DNA from: Metabacillus indicus LMG 22858
Lineage (GTDB): Bacteria; Bacillota; Bacilli; Bacillales; Bacillaceae
Assembly: GCF_000708755.2 (NCBI RefSeq)
Contig: NZ_JGVU02000007.1
Coordinates: 186,001 to 250,000 of the forward strand
Direction: 5' to 3'
DNA length: 64,000 bases
The notes below the pieces were generated by a model. The model ran no database searches. It saw only the letters and a program-made list of their open reading frames with translations, and was not told the origin of the DNA. The translations under genes were made by a program, and so were the position numbers. Below, piece by piece: positions 24,774-33,871 of this stretch (position 1 is its first letter; each line of letters begins with the position of its first letter).

Positions 24774-25196
24774 TTACAGGTCTTTTTTCAAGTAATGGTG
24801 CTTGAAATCGCGTCCGACACCATCAAGCGTGCCGTACACCTCATACCCGTGCTTTTTATAAAAATCAACCGCCTGGAAGCTCAATGTATCCACTTTGACA
24901 AAATCACAATCTCTCTCTGCGGCAATCTTCTCCGCTTCGGCAAGAAGCTGTGAGCCATACCCTGAGTGGCGCAGATCCTCATCAATCATCAGCGTATGTA
25001 TCTCAAGCCAGTTCCAGCAAATTTCGCACAGGATACCGCCGCGAACTAAACCGCTTTCATCTTTGAGGTACACATTTACTTCCTCATACCGTCCGTTGAG
25101 ATCCTCAGGAAAATGCATCGCGTTGTACTCATAAAGATTTTGATTCACAAAGTTTTTGTACGTTTGGTTGTTTTCTTTTGAAATGATAAATCCCAT
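24774..25196 (-). CDS. GNAT-family acetyltransferase
   Basis: This roughly 140-residue N-acetyltransferase has the acetyl-CoA loop in DEDLRHSGYGSQLLAEAEKIA and the C-terminal DTLSFQAVDFYKKHGYEVYG block. ATG 25196 is selected because GGGGAGA precedes it; the frame extends to 25211 without a better site. Substrate is unknown. It is first of a two-gene unit with DUF1801. Confidence 0.85.
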   Translation of the reverse strand: MGFIISKENNQTYKNFVNQNLYEYNAMHFPEDLNGRYEEVNVYLKDESGLVRGGILCEICWNWLEIHTLMIDEDLRHSGYGSQLLAEAEKIAAERDCDFVKVDTLSFQAVDFYKKHGYEVYGTLDGVGRDFKHHYLKKDL

Positions 25197-25270
25197 ATGC
25201 TGTCTCCCCATTTACTTAATGTCTTAACTACTTTCGTTTTAATCATATAATTTCCTTCATTTTACCACAA

Positions 25271-25324
25271 AAAAGAGGGTCAGTCCCCTGTCACTTTAAC
25301 GTGTTGGGGGACTGACCCTCTTTT
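25271..25324. repeat. GGGTCAGTCCC inverted repeat, copy 1
   Basis: Eighteen-base perfectly complementary arms (AAAAGAGGGTCAGTCCCC and its complement) surround an 18-nt centre containing CACTTTAACGTG. It lies 34 bp past the cyanophycinase stop codon and ends in TTTT on both strands, so it can act as a terminator. Two relatives occur at 26597-26647 and 28761-28806. Confidence 0.9.
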
Positions 25325-25358
25325 CATTACAGCATTAAAGCAAAAGGGGGATTCCCCA

Positions 25359-26420
25359 TTAATTTCCGTATACTTTCCCAGTTGACGAGCTGATTGTTCC
25401 GCTATTAACGTTCAGCGTGTAGGATAGCCCGCCAGAACCGGTCCAAGTTGATAAATTAAAGGTGTTTCCATCTTTGAGTTTATAAATGGAGATATTGTTG
25501 TATGTAAGCGAACTTCCGCTCACACATCGGGTTGGCGCCTGGTTTGATTTAGCCATGTAGACAGCTGCATTCACAGCTCCTGGCTGGGTTACAACTTTTG
25601 CTGTTCCGTCTTTTTCAACAAGCAGTGCCGACTGCTCATTCAGGCCGATGCCTTTGGCAGATGTACCTGTTTCTTCCCCGTCCTGAATGTTGCGCGCCAT
25701 AAAGGTCAGCAGTCGTCCCATCCGGTCGCGCTGCTCGAAATGTGTGTCAGTCTGAATGTTATTATTGTGAGGGGTCTGGATCAGATAATCCGTGAAAGAA
25801 ATGAGAGAACTGTAAGGGTTTTTCAGAGCAGTTAAAGAGTCCAGTGTTTGTGAACCCGCGGATATGGCATCATAGATGTGGTCTCCCTGAATCATGGCAC
25901 CTGCGCTTGTGCCGCCAAACGGCACATTCTGAATACGGCTGTTCAGAGCCGTTAATGCCGGAGATCCCTCAAGAAACTCCACATAGTCTGCCTGGTTCCC
26001 GCCGGCGAAGAAAATGGCCTCTGCTTTATTAATGCGGTCAATCAGCGAAGAATCGGAGCCTGCCTGGGTTAGATTTGTTACTAAGACGGTATTGACTGAG
26101 TTCAGCGGTTTGCCGATGGATTGTGCCAGATCGTAGAGATACTGATTATAGCCGTTGGAACCTGTTGCCCTGATAATAAGGAAATCTCCCCCATTGGCCT
26201 TTTGAATCATCCATTCCATCGCTTTATCTACATCTGTGCTTCCGCCCATATAAACCTGGCCAAACGATGCGGTTGTGACTTTATCTGTGGTGCTTCCTGT
26301 CGTATACAGTGTATACGAGGACGCTGCTTCAACATCATTTACTCCTGAAAACGACACAAGACCACCGACTAAAGCTGCACATACCATTACCTTTTTTCCT
26401 GCTGCTTTTAACCTCTTCAT
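25359..26420 (-). CDS. Secreted cyanophycinase-like peptidase (family S51)
   Basis: This 353-residue protein has a signal peptide (KVMVCAALVGGLVSFSG, cut near VEA-AS). The S51 fold is indicated by QVYMGGSTDVDKAMEWM, AIFFAGGNQADYVEFL and the nucleophile motif FGGTSAGAMI (Ser162). The family cleaves cyanophycin (Arg-Asp polymer) or small Asp-peptides. Beyond about residue 290 is an extra beta-rich tail (GGLSYTLNVNSGTISSSTG), not part of the minimal enzyme and perhaps for surface binding. ATG 26420 follows AAAGGAGG; the frame to 26450 lacks a site. The strictly extracellular form suggests use of external polymer or peptides. No cyanophycin synthetase is in the window. Confidence 0.85.
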   Translation of the reverse strand: MKRLKAAGKKVMVCAALVGGLVSFSGVNDVEAASSYTLYTTGSTTDKVTTASFGQVYMGGSTDVDKAMEWMIQKANGGDFLIIRATGSNGYNQYLYDLAQSIGKPLNSVNTVLVTNLTQAGSDSSLIDRINKAEAIFFAGGNQADYVEFLEGSPALTALNSRIQNVPFGGTSAGAMIQGDHIYDAISAGSQTLDSLTALKNPYSSLISFTDYLIQTPHNNNIQTDTHFEQRDRMGRLLTFMARNIQDGEETGTSAKGIGLNEQSALLVEKDGTAKVVTQPGAVNAAVYMAKSNQAPTRCVSGSSLTYNNISIYKLKDGNTFNLSTWTGSGGLSYTLNVNSGTISSSTGKVYGN

Positions 26421-26596
26421 AAAAAGCCTCCTTTTTATTTGAAAATTCAAATAAATAAATGCAAGTTGTGTGCCAACTTATCGGATGCCCGTCCTTTCAA
26501 GGGTTGCAGCTCACCACACCCACTAATTGGGCGATTTAGGCTGTTAGAAAAACCTAAAATAAACCCAAATCGACCAATAAGTTTCCATTTTCTAAC

Positions 26597-26647
26597 AAAA
26601 GGGGTCAGCCCGCTGCACGTTAAAGCACAGCGGGACTGACCCCTTTT
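26597..26647. repeat. GGGTCAGTCCC inverted repeat, copy 2
   Basis: Arms AAAAGGGGTCAG-CCCGCTG pair with CAGCGGG-ACTGACCCCTTTT, with one bulge, around CACGTTAAAGCA. It lies 8 bp past the stop codon of the ABC-2 permease gene. It shares the outer GGGTCAG/CTGACCC arms and a TTAA-containing centre with copy 1. Confidence 0.88.
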
Positions 26648-26654
26648 TTACTTT

Positions 26655-27743
26655 TCATTCCCACTTAAACGTAAAGCTGGCTACAATAAATGCTCCCACT
26701 GCCCAGCAAGCCAGGATCAGCATTTCTGTACCGAGTGTCGTGACTGCGGCCCCGACATTCATGACTTCTCTTAGCGCATGGCTCAGATGGGAAATCGGAA
26801 GCGCATAGACGACCGGCTGAAGAAAATCAGGCATGTTGCTGATCGGGAAAAACACGCCTCCCAGAAACAGCATCGGGAAGGATAAAAATCCGGCAATCGG
26901 AGCGGCACTTTCAGGCGTCTTTGCAATGCCGGCAATGATAAAGCCTATAGCCATAAACGCGAGAGTGCCGAGCACCACAAACGCGATCAGCGTAAGCCAT
27001 GATCCGCGCACATCGACTCCGAAGATCAACTGGGCAATAATAAGCACAAGCAAAGCCTGCAGCCCGTTCAGCATCAGCCGGGCCGTAATTTGTGCAGCAA
27101 TAAACGTCGAAGCTTTAAGCGTGGTTCCCTGCATTCTTCTCAGGATTCCCCGCTCTCTCCATGCTGCAATCTGTCCCGCTACCCCGTTCATATTGTTGCT
27201 CATAATCATCATCGCAACGATGCCCGGAACAAGAAAATCGATATACTGCAGATTGAGGGTTTCAATCCCTTTTGCCTCTGTCACGACAGCGGGCTTGTAG
27301 CCGACTTTTTCTTTGCTGATCTGATCGACCGCCCCATTTACGAGCTGAAGGCCGATTTGAGAAACCGCTGCATTTGTTTCATCGTAGTAAATCGGAAGTG
27401 AGGCTGGATTTTCGTCTCCAGTGTTCTCCCCGTACCCTTCAGGAATCACAATTGCAAGTTGAAGATCTCCTTTTTTCACTTTCCCGAGTGCACGGTCTTC
27501 CTTAGTTTCTTCTTGAACCTTCATTGCCTGGTTTTTCTTAAGTGCTGTCACCAAGATCTTGGATTCATCTGATTGATCCTGATCCACCACACCGACGGTC
27601 ACAGACATAGTGTTTCCGCCGCCAAGAAACGAGCCAAGCATCACCATGAGAAAAATCGGAAAGAGCAGAGTCCAGAACAACACCTGCCGGTTCCGCATGA
27701 AAATGCGAAGCTGGGTTAACGTCAGCTGCCAATAAGCTTTCAT
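26655..27743 (-). CDS. ABC-2 family transporter permease
   Basis: This 362-residue exporter subunit has one N-terminal helix (VLFWTLLFPIFLMVMLGSFL), an extracytoplasmic domain, and about five C-terminal helices. AAWRERGILRRMQGTTLKAS is the cytoplasmic coupling helix typical of YhaP/DrrB-like permeases. It overlaps the ATPase gene by 4 bp (ATGA type), so the pair is translationally coupled. Substrate is unknown; such pumps often export lipids, peptides or drugs. Confidence 0.85.
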   Translation of the reverse strand: MKAYWQLTLTQLRIFMRNRQVLFWTLLFPIFLMVMLGSFLGGGNTMSVTVGVVDQDQSDESKILVTALKKNQAMKVQEETKEDRALGKVKKGDLQLAIVIPEGYGENTGDENPASLPIYYDETNAAVSQIGLQLVNGAVDQISKEKVGYKPAVVTEAKGIETLNLQYIDFLVPGIVAMMIMSNNMNGVAGQIAAWRERGILRRMQGTTLKASTFIAAQITARLMLNGLQALLVLIIAQLIFGVDVRGSWLTLIAFVVLGTLAFMAIGFIIAGIAKTPESAAPIAGFLSFPMLFLGGVFFPISNMPDFLQPVVYALPISHLSHALREVMNVGAAVTTLGTEMLILACWAVGAFIVASFTFKWE

Positions 27744-28669
27744 GCTTCCCTCAGCCTCCTTCCCGTCATGTGAATAAAGACATCTTCAAGAGTGGCCGTG
27801 CGTATTTGCAGATCAGCAAGCTTCAGCCCCTGTTCTGCCGATGTCTCAATCAGGCTCGTCAGCGTTGCCTGCAGATCATCTGTATAAAGAATAACCGCAT
27901 CGTTCTGGCTTCCAACCTGCTTAACTCCTTCAATCCGGCTGAAGTCAACCTCAGCCGCCTCTTCTTCAAAACGGAACTCCACCGCATTTTCAGAGTGGAG
28001 ATTTCGGACCAGCTGAGCCGGTGTATCAAGGGCAATCAGTTTTCCCTGATCCATGATGGCAATTCTATCGCATAATACGTGTGCTTCATCCATATAGTGG
28101 GTTGTTAAAACAACAGTCACGCCACGTTCCTTCAACTTAAAAATAATATCCCACAGTGTTCTCCGCGCCTGCGGATCAAGTCCCGTCGTCGGTTCATCCA
28201 GAAAAATAATCCACGGGTCGTGCACAAGAGCAAGAGCAATCGCGAGCCGCTGCTTCTGTCCGCCAGACAGACTCTTAATTCTGCTCTTCGTTTTATCCGT
28301 CAGCAGCATATCCTCAATAAGCGGATGGATAGGGACATGCTTCTTGTAGAAACTGGCATACAGCTGCAGAATCTCCTCCACTGTCAAAAGTTCAAAAAGA
28401 GTCGTAGACTGCAGCTGGACGCCAATAACCTCTTTGACCTTCTTTAAATCCCTGACAACATCAAAGCCTCCAATATCAGCCGACCCTCCGTCAGGCTTCC
28501 GCAAGCCGACAAGCATTTCAAGTGTCGTCGTTTTTCCCGCTCCATTCGGGCCGAGCACGCCAAACACTTCGCCTTTGAAAACTTCAAACGTTATGCCGGC
28601 CACTGCCGTAAAGTCCCCATACGTCTTGATTAACCCGTTCACGCTGATCATCTGATTTTGTTCAGACAT
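27740..28669 (-). CDS. ABC transporter ATPase (DrrA-like)
   Basis: This 309-residue ATPase has Walker A GPNGAGKTT (about residues 39-47), signature LSGGQKQRLAIA, Walker B IIFLDEPTTGLDP and switch His in LTTHYMDEA. The C-terminal 80 residues (VEFRFEEEAAEVDFSRIEGV and TLEDVFIHMTGRRLRE) form the accessory domain usual in DrrA/CcmA-type exporters. ATG 28669 follows GGAG. The gene works with the permease immediately downstream. Its leader contains an 8-bp perfect hairpin at 28686-28708. Confidence 0.88.
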   Translation of the reverse strand: MSEQNQMISVNGLIKTYGDFTAVAGITFEVFKGEVFGVLGPNGAGKTTTLEMLVGLRKPDGGSADIGGFDVVRDLKKVKEVIGVQLQSTTLFELLTVEEILQLYASFYKKHVPIHPLIEDMLLTDKTKSRIKSLSGGQKQRLAIALALVHDPWIIFLDEPTTGLDPQARRTLWDIIFKLKERGVTVVLTTHYMDEAHVLCDRIAIMDQGKLIALDTPAQLVRNLHSENAVEFRFEEEAAEVDFSRIEGVKQVGSQNDAVILYTDDLQATLTSLIETSAEQGLKLADLQIRTATLEDVFIHMTGRRLREA

Positions 28670-28685
28670 TTTTCACACTCCAAAA

Positions 28686-28708
28686 GGAGGCAGGTTGGTG
28701 CTGCCTCC
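28686..28708 (-). other. Hairpin in the leader of the ABC ATPase gene
   Basis: A perfect 8-bp GC-rich stem (GGAGGCAG/CTGCCTCC) with a 7-nt loop is followed by TTTTGG on the minus strand, 17 bp before the start codon. It may be a weak terminator for upstream transcription or may limit readthrough into the exporter genes. Function is not shown. Confidence 0.45.
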
Positions 28709-28760
28709 GGTTTGATAACGATATGTATTTATTCTCTTTTTGCAGTGAATATTCCTTTAA

Positions 28761-28806
28761 AGGGGTCAGTCCCTCATCACAGTAAAGTGATGAGGGACTG
28801 ACCCCT
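28761..28806. repeat. GGGTCAGTCCC inverted repeat, copy 3
   Basis: Arms AGGGGTCAGTCCCTCATCAC and the complementary half enclose AGTAAAGT. It lies 6 bp beyond the GH2 stop codon. It has the same outer sequence as the copies at 25271 and 26597, with a different centre that still pairs. Confidence 0.9.
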
Positions 28807-28811
28807 ATTCA

Positions 28812-31130
28812 TTATTTCCCGAACATGCCGCTCATCATTTCAATGATCTCGAGTTTTCGGCCGCCTGTATGGGTGATTTTTATTTTTGATGCTGTTTTAA
28901 GGACATCTTTTTTCAGTTTCCAAAGCGGGACATGAACAGGGAATGCTTCCTTTGTTTTGATGCCGTATGTTTGATAGGAATCTGAAATGCCGGAAGCGTT
29001 TGTAATTGAAACACTCATGCCATCTTCGCTCACTGAATCAAGGACACTAACAATCAAGTAATTGTCTTCACTTAAATCCATTACCTCTTCAATGAAGAAC
29101 TCTCCTGTATCCTTTTCTATCGTCCCCTTTAATTTGCTCAGGTATTGTTTGTATGAAAATTCACCGATTCCATTCGTTTCTCCCATCAGCCTGCGGTGGT
29201 CTTCAATGAAATGGTCATAGAGCGGTTTTGTTGTCTTTCTGTCCATATGGTACATGCCCATTGTCTGATAGAATTCATTATGGTTTACATACCAGTCAAA
29301 GACCGTCCAATAGTCAATAGCCGCAACGTATCCATTTTCATTGGCAATTCCCTGCGGGGAGACAGTCGCTTTTTCAATCAGGGCAAGCTGGACGTCTTCA
29401 TAAATCTCAACCTGCTTTTCAATAAAGCTCTTGTCTGCATTGCTCCAGATTCCGTATTCTGTGTTAATGATCGGTTTGTCCGGCCACCTTGCATGAGCTT
29501 TTTCGATAAAATCACGTGTACCTTCATAAGGCGTGCTGCCGTGGAAAATGCCGAAATACATCGTCCAGCCCGCTACATCCAGCGGCTCCATCGAAGCATC
29601 ATCATAACCGGGCTGATCTGCTGCAGCACTCTGAGTCGTCAGCCGGCCATCATTGTAGGATGACCGCAGTTCCGCTGCGAGCCGTTCATTATAGGCTTTC
29701 CGCAGCAAAACATCCTTTGATTCATTTTGCGTGCTCCACATGATGATTGACGGGCGGTTGTAATTGGAATATATCATTTCCCGCCACATCTGATAGGAAA
29801 TGCCCCGCTGCTCCTGTGCTTCATAGTGGTGTGTTTCAAACTGCCAAAGCGGAATCTCGCTCATCGCGGTAAGCCCCAGGCGGTCGAGCATAATGAAGGT
29901 GTAGATATGATTTGGGTAATGAGCGGTCCGAACCATATTTACAGACAAATCAGCAATCTGAAGGAAATCGCTTTTAATGCGTTCCCAAGATGCGGTTCTT
30001 CCATACTCCGGCCATTCCTCATGCCTGGCAACGCCTGCGAAAAAAACAGATTTGCCGTTCAGCTTAATTTGAGCCTTCTCCTTCGCCAGTGTCCGAATGC
30101 CAAACTGCGAATAAAATGCATCCAGCTGTTCCTCGCTGTTAGAAACCTGTACCTCTATAACATATAAATTTGGTTCCCTTATGCTCCACAGCTTAGGAGC
30201 AGCAATTTTCACCTGACAAGAAATGACCTTCGTTTCTCCTGCCGCCAGAAAAACAGATCTTTCTTCCATCCCGCTGAACTCCGCTGTCCCTGCACAAATG
30301 CTTTTTGCATCAGGTTCTGTTAAGAAAACGGGCGATAACATGTCAGTTTCATGTACGAGGCCTGTAAGAAAAAGATTCTGCTCGCTGTCTGTTCTATTTT
30401 CAAGCACGACTGAAACCTCGAGCTCACCTTCCGTATTCTTCGGCACTACATCTGCCCTAACGACCTGCACCGCACTTGCGGCTTCCAAATAAAGGTCGTG
30501 AATGATTCCTGTATAATTAAAAAAGTCATTGTTAACAGCAGGGACCGTATCAATGCGCATCGTCCATGGGGGATTATCAATCCTTACCGCAATCGTATTT
30601 TCTCCAGTGGTGACCAAATTTGTAGCGTCAAAAGCAAATGGTGTATACCCGCCCTCATGACAGCCTGCATATGTCCCGTTGATCCAAAAATCACCGACAT
30701 ATGAAACACCAAGACATTTAAGAGTAATCACTTTTTCACTCCAGGTATCATCGAGAAGAAACGTCCTTCTGTACCACACCCCGTTTTCATAGGTTTCCGC
30801 TGCGTTCACTTCTTCTTTTCCAGTCAGTCTGTTTTCAGGAAGCGGAAGACTGCGGGAATCCCAGCTGCTGTCATCAAATGTAAGCGAATGGTACCCTTCT
30901 CTCTCCGTTTGGCGGATCCACTCATCATTTCTCTCACTCATCGACAAATCATGATCTGCTTCAAAGCGCTGCTTTTTCCATTCACCAGCAAGATTCAGAA
31001 TCTTTCTTTGCTGCGGCTCAAACGATGGATACGGGATATCATTTTGAAAAGGCACGGCCCTCCCGTCGATTGTTTTCAGCTGCATCGTCGCTTTTAAGCT
31101 CCCAATCACTTCATATGTATTAGATGTCAC
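28812..31130 (-). CDS. Glycoside hydrolase family 2 (beta-galactosidase/glucuronidase type)
   Basis: This 772-residue enzyme has no signal peptide and so is cytoplasmic. The order is a sugar-binding jelly-roll domain (residues about 40-220, with WYRRTFLLDDTW and GCHEGGYTPFAFDAT), an immunoglobulin-like domain, and a TIM barrel with FAGVARHEEWPEYGR, NMVRTAHYPNHIY and IIMWSTQNES (acid/base Glu), then PIINTEYGIW (nucleophile Glu). A C-terminal beta domain follows. The NES motif replaces the usual GNE. It sits behind a solute-binding protein gene and two sugar permease genes, so it probably hydrolyses the imported oligosaccharide. The exact sugar cannot be read from sequence. Confidence 0.88.
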   Translation of the reverse strand: MTSNTYEVIGSLKATMQLKTIDGRAVPFQNDIPYPSFEPQQRKILNLAGEWKKQRFEADHDLSMSERNDEWIRQTEREGYHSLTFDDSSWDSRSLPLPENRLTGKEEVNAAETYENGVWYRRTFLLDDTWSEKVITLKCLGVSYVGDFWINGTYAGCHEGGYTPFAFDATNLVTTGENTIAVRIDNPPWTMRIDTVPAVNNDFFNYTGIIHDLYLEAASAVQVVRADVVPKNTEGELEVSVVLENRTDSEQNLFLTGLVHETDMLSPVFLTEPDAKSICAGTAEFSGMEERSVFLAAGETKVISCQVKIAAPKLWSIREPNLYVIEVQVSNSEEQLDAFYSQFGIRTLAKEKAQIKLNGKSVFFAGVARHEEWPEYGRTASWERIKSDFLQIADLSVNMVRTAHYPNHIYTFIMLDRLGLTAMSEIPLWQFETHHYEAQEQRGISYQMWREMIYSNYNRPSIIMWSTQNESKDVLLRKAYNERLAAELRSSYNDGRLTTQSAAADQPGYDDASMEPLDVAGWTMYFGIFHGSTPYEGTRDFIEKAHARWPDKPIINTEYGIWSNADKSFIEKQVEIYEDVQLALIEKATVSPQGIANENGYVAAIDYWTVFDWYVNHNEFYQTMGMYHMDRKTTKPLYDHFIEDHRRLMGETNGIGEFSYKQYLSKLKGTIEKDTGEFFIEEVMDLSEDNYLIVSVLDSVSEDGMSVSITNASGISDSYQTYGIKTKEAFPVHVPLWKLKKDVLKTASKIKITHTGGRKLEIIEMMSGMFGK

Positions 31131-31162
31131 GCTGCTGCACCAGCCTCTCTTTTAATATAGTA

Positions 31163-31203
31163 AAAAGAAGAGAATCAAAGCGATATGCTCTGATTCTCTT
31201 TTT
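31163..31203 (-). terminator. Terminator after the solute-binding protein gene
   Basis: A 10-bp stem (AAGAGAATCA/TGATTCTCTT) with A/T tracts on both sides lies between the binding-protein and GH2 genes. It may reduce readthrough into GH2 so that the abundant binding protein is made in excess. Confidence 0.75.
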
Positions 31204-31206
31204 GTG

Positions 31207-32850
31207 TTATTCCGAACCAAGCTTTTTGGCGTTTTCTTTCATTTTTTCATTTCTGATTTTAACAATAGAATCGAAGTTGTTTGCCTCAAGGAACTTTTCA
31301 TAGTCCGCTTTCAGCTTGTCAAATTCTTTATCGTTCTTGGACCGCAGCATATTGGCAAGCGTCGTAGCCCAGTAAGAATTGATATTTGTTAAGCTCCGTG
31401 CTTCTCCAGTCCCCTGATCAGGGTCTGTATTTTCAAGAATGAACTGAGGCTTCAGCTTTCCTTTTGCCCAGTCTGTAATCTGAGAGGTAGCTTCTACAGG
31501 TTCATTTTGTCCTTTTTCAAGCGCAAATGTATCGTGCCCGAAGAACCAGAATTCGCCGAGGCGGTACTTCTTTTTGAACTCATCCGGGTTTGAATCACGA
31601 AGCTGTACAACCTCCGGCTTCAGGACAGCTTTTCCTTCAGCATTCAGGTCATACGTTTCTCCCTCAACTCCATATGTGGTCAAATACTGTCCTTCATCGC
31701 TAAGCAAATAAGTAAACAGCTGAATCGCTTTTTGAGGATCTTTTACATTTTTCGTCACATACGTTACAGACCAGCCGGAAATACCTGTTTGACTCAGCGT
31801 CGGCTCATTTCCTTTTGTACTCTTCGGTCCATCAATGGCAATGTATTTTTGCTCAGGGTTAGAAGCAATGTTTTTCTGAAGGGCGCCTCCAAGCTGAATG
31901 GCTCCGCTAATAAACATTGTTGCATAATCCCCGCGCGCCACTTTTTCCTCAAATTTTACGTTGTCATCAGAAAAGTTATCATCACTGATGTAGCCTTCTT
32001 TGTAGGCCTTATTAAATGTACTGATCCAGCTGAGATAGTCTTCATCCAAATTCCGGTTATACCACTTTCCGTCTTCTGTTGTGATCGGGACTCCCAGGTG
32101 ATTTTGCAGAAAGTGAGAAAGTGATCCTGTATCACCTGCTGCCGAGAATCCGCGGAATCCGAATGGCACTGTTTCCGGGAATTGTGATTTAATCTTTTCC
32201 ATAGCGGCCAGAAATTCTTCGGGTGTAGACATACTTGGTTTCCCAATCGCTTCATAGATATCCTTTCTGACGACAAAAGCGTCCATACCGGGAATCATAT
32301 TGGCTTCATAATGCTTTTCTGTATTTGAAAAACTAGGATACCCGTAAGTATTGCCGTCCTTCAGCTGATACCAGTCAAGAGTCTGCTTTTCTGCTACTTT
32401 ATAAAAATATGGATCATATTTATCGGCAAGTTCATTTAGAGGCAGCGCCCACGTTGCTGCTTTTTGGGCAGTCGGCGAATTCCCTCCAAAGATCGTTATG
32501 ATATCAGGCAGCTCGCCGCTTGCAAAATACGTATTCAGCTTTGTATCGTCACCCGTCAAAAATTTGATGTCCAAATTCAGGTCTTCCTTCAGTTTCTTTG
32601 TAATCGTATCGTTGCCGTATTCCTTGTTGAACCAGTCTGCATTAACATACCAAGTCAGTTCTGTACTTTCTTTTTTATCGGCCTTCCAAGCAGGTGTATT
32701 TTCGTCCACCTCATAGCGCGCTTTCTCCTTCGTTCCTGATCCTTGCTTGCTTGAAGCACTCTCAGAATTGAAGCACCCTGTCAAAAGCATCGTGAGTGCC
32801 AGCACCAGAATAATCCCCTTTGAAAACAATGATTTCAACATTCTCCCCAT
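31207..32850 (-). CDS. Sugar ABC transporter solute-binding lipoprotein (LplA/YtcQ type)
   Basis: This 547-residue extracellular lipoprotein captures an oligosaccharide for the two permeases encoded just upstream. The signal peptide ends in the lipobox LLTGC (Cys26). The long family-1 binding-protein fold shows DLNLDIKFLTGDDTKLNTYF and LADKYDPYFYKVAEKQTLDWYQLKDG, as in LplA-like proteins of about 500-550 residues. ATG 32850 is 7 nt after GGGGG. No ATPase gene is in the locus, which is usual for this transporter class because a shared MsmX-type ATPase is used. Confidence 0.88.
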   Translation of the reverse strand: MGRMLKSLFSKGIILVLALTMLLTGCFNSESASSKQGSGTKEKARYEVDENTPAWKADKKESTELTWYVNADWFNKEYGNDTITKKLKEDLNLDIKFLTGDDTKLNTYFASGELPDIITIFGGNSPTAQKAATWALPLNELADKYDPYFYKVAEKQTLDWYQLKDGNTYGYPSFSNTEKHYEANMIPGMDAFVVRKDIYEAIGKPSMSTPEEFLAAMEKIKSQFPETVPFGFRGFSAAGDTGSLSHFLQNHLGVPITTEDGKWYNRNLDEDYLSWISTFNKAYKEGYISDDNFSDDNVKFEEKVARGDYATMFISGAIQLGGALQKNIASNPEQKYIAIDGPKSTKGNEPTLSQTGISGWSVTYVTKNVKDPQKAIQLFTYLLSDEGQYLTTYGVEGETYDLNAEGKAVLKPEVVQLRDSNPDEFKKKYRLGEFWFFGHDTFALEKGQNEPVEATSQITDWAKGKLKPQFILENTDPDQGTGEARSLTNINSYWATTLANMLRSKNDKEFDKLKADYEKFLEANNFDSIVKIRNEKMKENAKKLGSE

Positions 32851-32897
32851 CTCATTTCCCCCAATAAATTAAAATAGAGTCATTTCCCCGCGCGCAG

Positions 32898-32911
32898 TGT
32901 TAACGCTTACA
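32898..32911. promoter_or_regulatory. Candidate CcpA (cre) site
   Basis: TGTTAACGCTTACA matches the cre consensus TGNAARCGNWWWCA with one mismatch. It lies between the second permease gene and the binding-protein gene, suggesting catabolite control within the operon. Confidence 0.5.
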
Positions 32912-32938
32912 AATAAGCTCCTGCGCATGAAGGAAAGT

Positions 32939-33862
32939 CTACTCTTTCACCGCTCCGATCATCATTCCGGAAATAAAATACTTCTGCAGGAACGGGTACA
33001 CAAGAACAATCGGCACAGTGGCAATGACAATCGTCGCAAGCTGGATGGATTCAGATGATGTCGGGATCCCAACTGAGCCCACCGTCTGCATCGTTTGTGC
33101 CTGCTGCTGAACAATAATTTCATACAGCTTCATTTGAATCGGATACAGCGCTTCATTGCTTATGTAGAGCTTGGTTGTAATATAGTCATTCCATTGATAC
33201 ACACCGTTGAAAAGAGCAATAGTCGCAAGCACTGGCATAGAGAGAGGGATAATAATTTTCATAAAAATCGTCCATACCCCGGCTCCGTCCATCTTCGCTG
33301 ATTCTTCAAGCGAACTAGGGATCTCCCTGAAAAAATTCATGATGATAATCATATCGTAATAGCTGAAAAGTGCCGGAATAATGTACACCCAGAAACTGTC
33401 GAGCAGACCGAGTGACTTCATCAGGAGGTAGGTCGGAATCATTCCTCCTGAGAAAAACATCGTTCCGATTCCCATTGCCGTATATACATTCCGTCCCAAA
33501 AGATCCTTTTTGCTCATCGCATAGGCAACCATGGCTGTGAAAAACACATGAGTGACAACTCCGATGACCGTTTTTAAAATAGAAATCATAAAAGCATTCC
33601 AAATACTTGGATCATTGAATACCAGTTTGTAGTTTTCCAGCGAGAACTCTTCCGGCCAGATCCTGAGCCTTGAACTTCTAAGCGTGTCTGGACTGCTGAA
33701 TGAAGCGACGACAATATCCCAGATCGGAAAGATGATCACAAGTGCAAACAGCGACATAAAGATAATATTCACAATGTTAAACAGCTTGTTTTCCTTCACT
33801 TTCGTGCTTCGTTTAGGACTTTTAACGGCAATTTGTATACCTTCTGTATTGGCTACCTTCAT
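32939..33862 (-). CDS. Sugar ABC transporter permease (LplC/YtcP type)
   Basis: This 307-residue permease has six membrane helices. The EAA motif of binding-protein-dependent permeases is EIPSSLEESAKMDGAGVWTI, followed by the conserved IIIPLSMPVLATIALFNGVYQWNDY. The N-terminus is extended and basic, as in CarB/LplC relatives. It follows the first permease gene by 9 bp. It forms the heterodimeric channel with that permease. Confidence 0.9.
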   Translation of the reverse strand: MKVANTEGIQIAVKSPKRSTKVKENKLFNIVNIIFMSLFALVIIFPIWDIVVASFSSPDTLRSSRLRIWPEEFSLENYKLVFNDPSIWNAFMISILKTVIGVVTHVFFTAMVAYAMSKKDLLGRNVYTAMGIGTMFFSGGMIPTYLLMKSLGLLDSFWVYIIPALFSYYDMIIIMNFFREIPSSLEESAKMDGAGVWTIFMKIIIPLSMPVLATIALFNGVYQWNDYITTKLYISNEALYPIQMKLYEIIVQQQAQTMQTVGSVGIPTSSESIQLATIVIATVPIVLVYPFLQKYFISGMMIGAVKE

Positions 33863-33871
33863 AACACCCTC

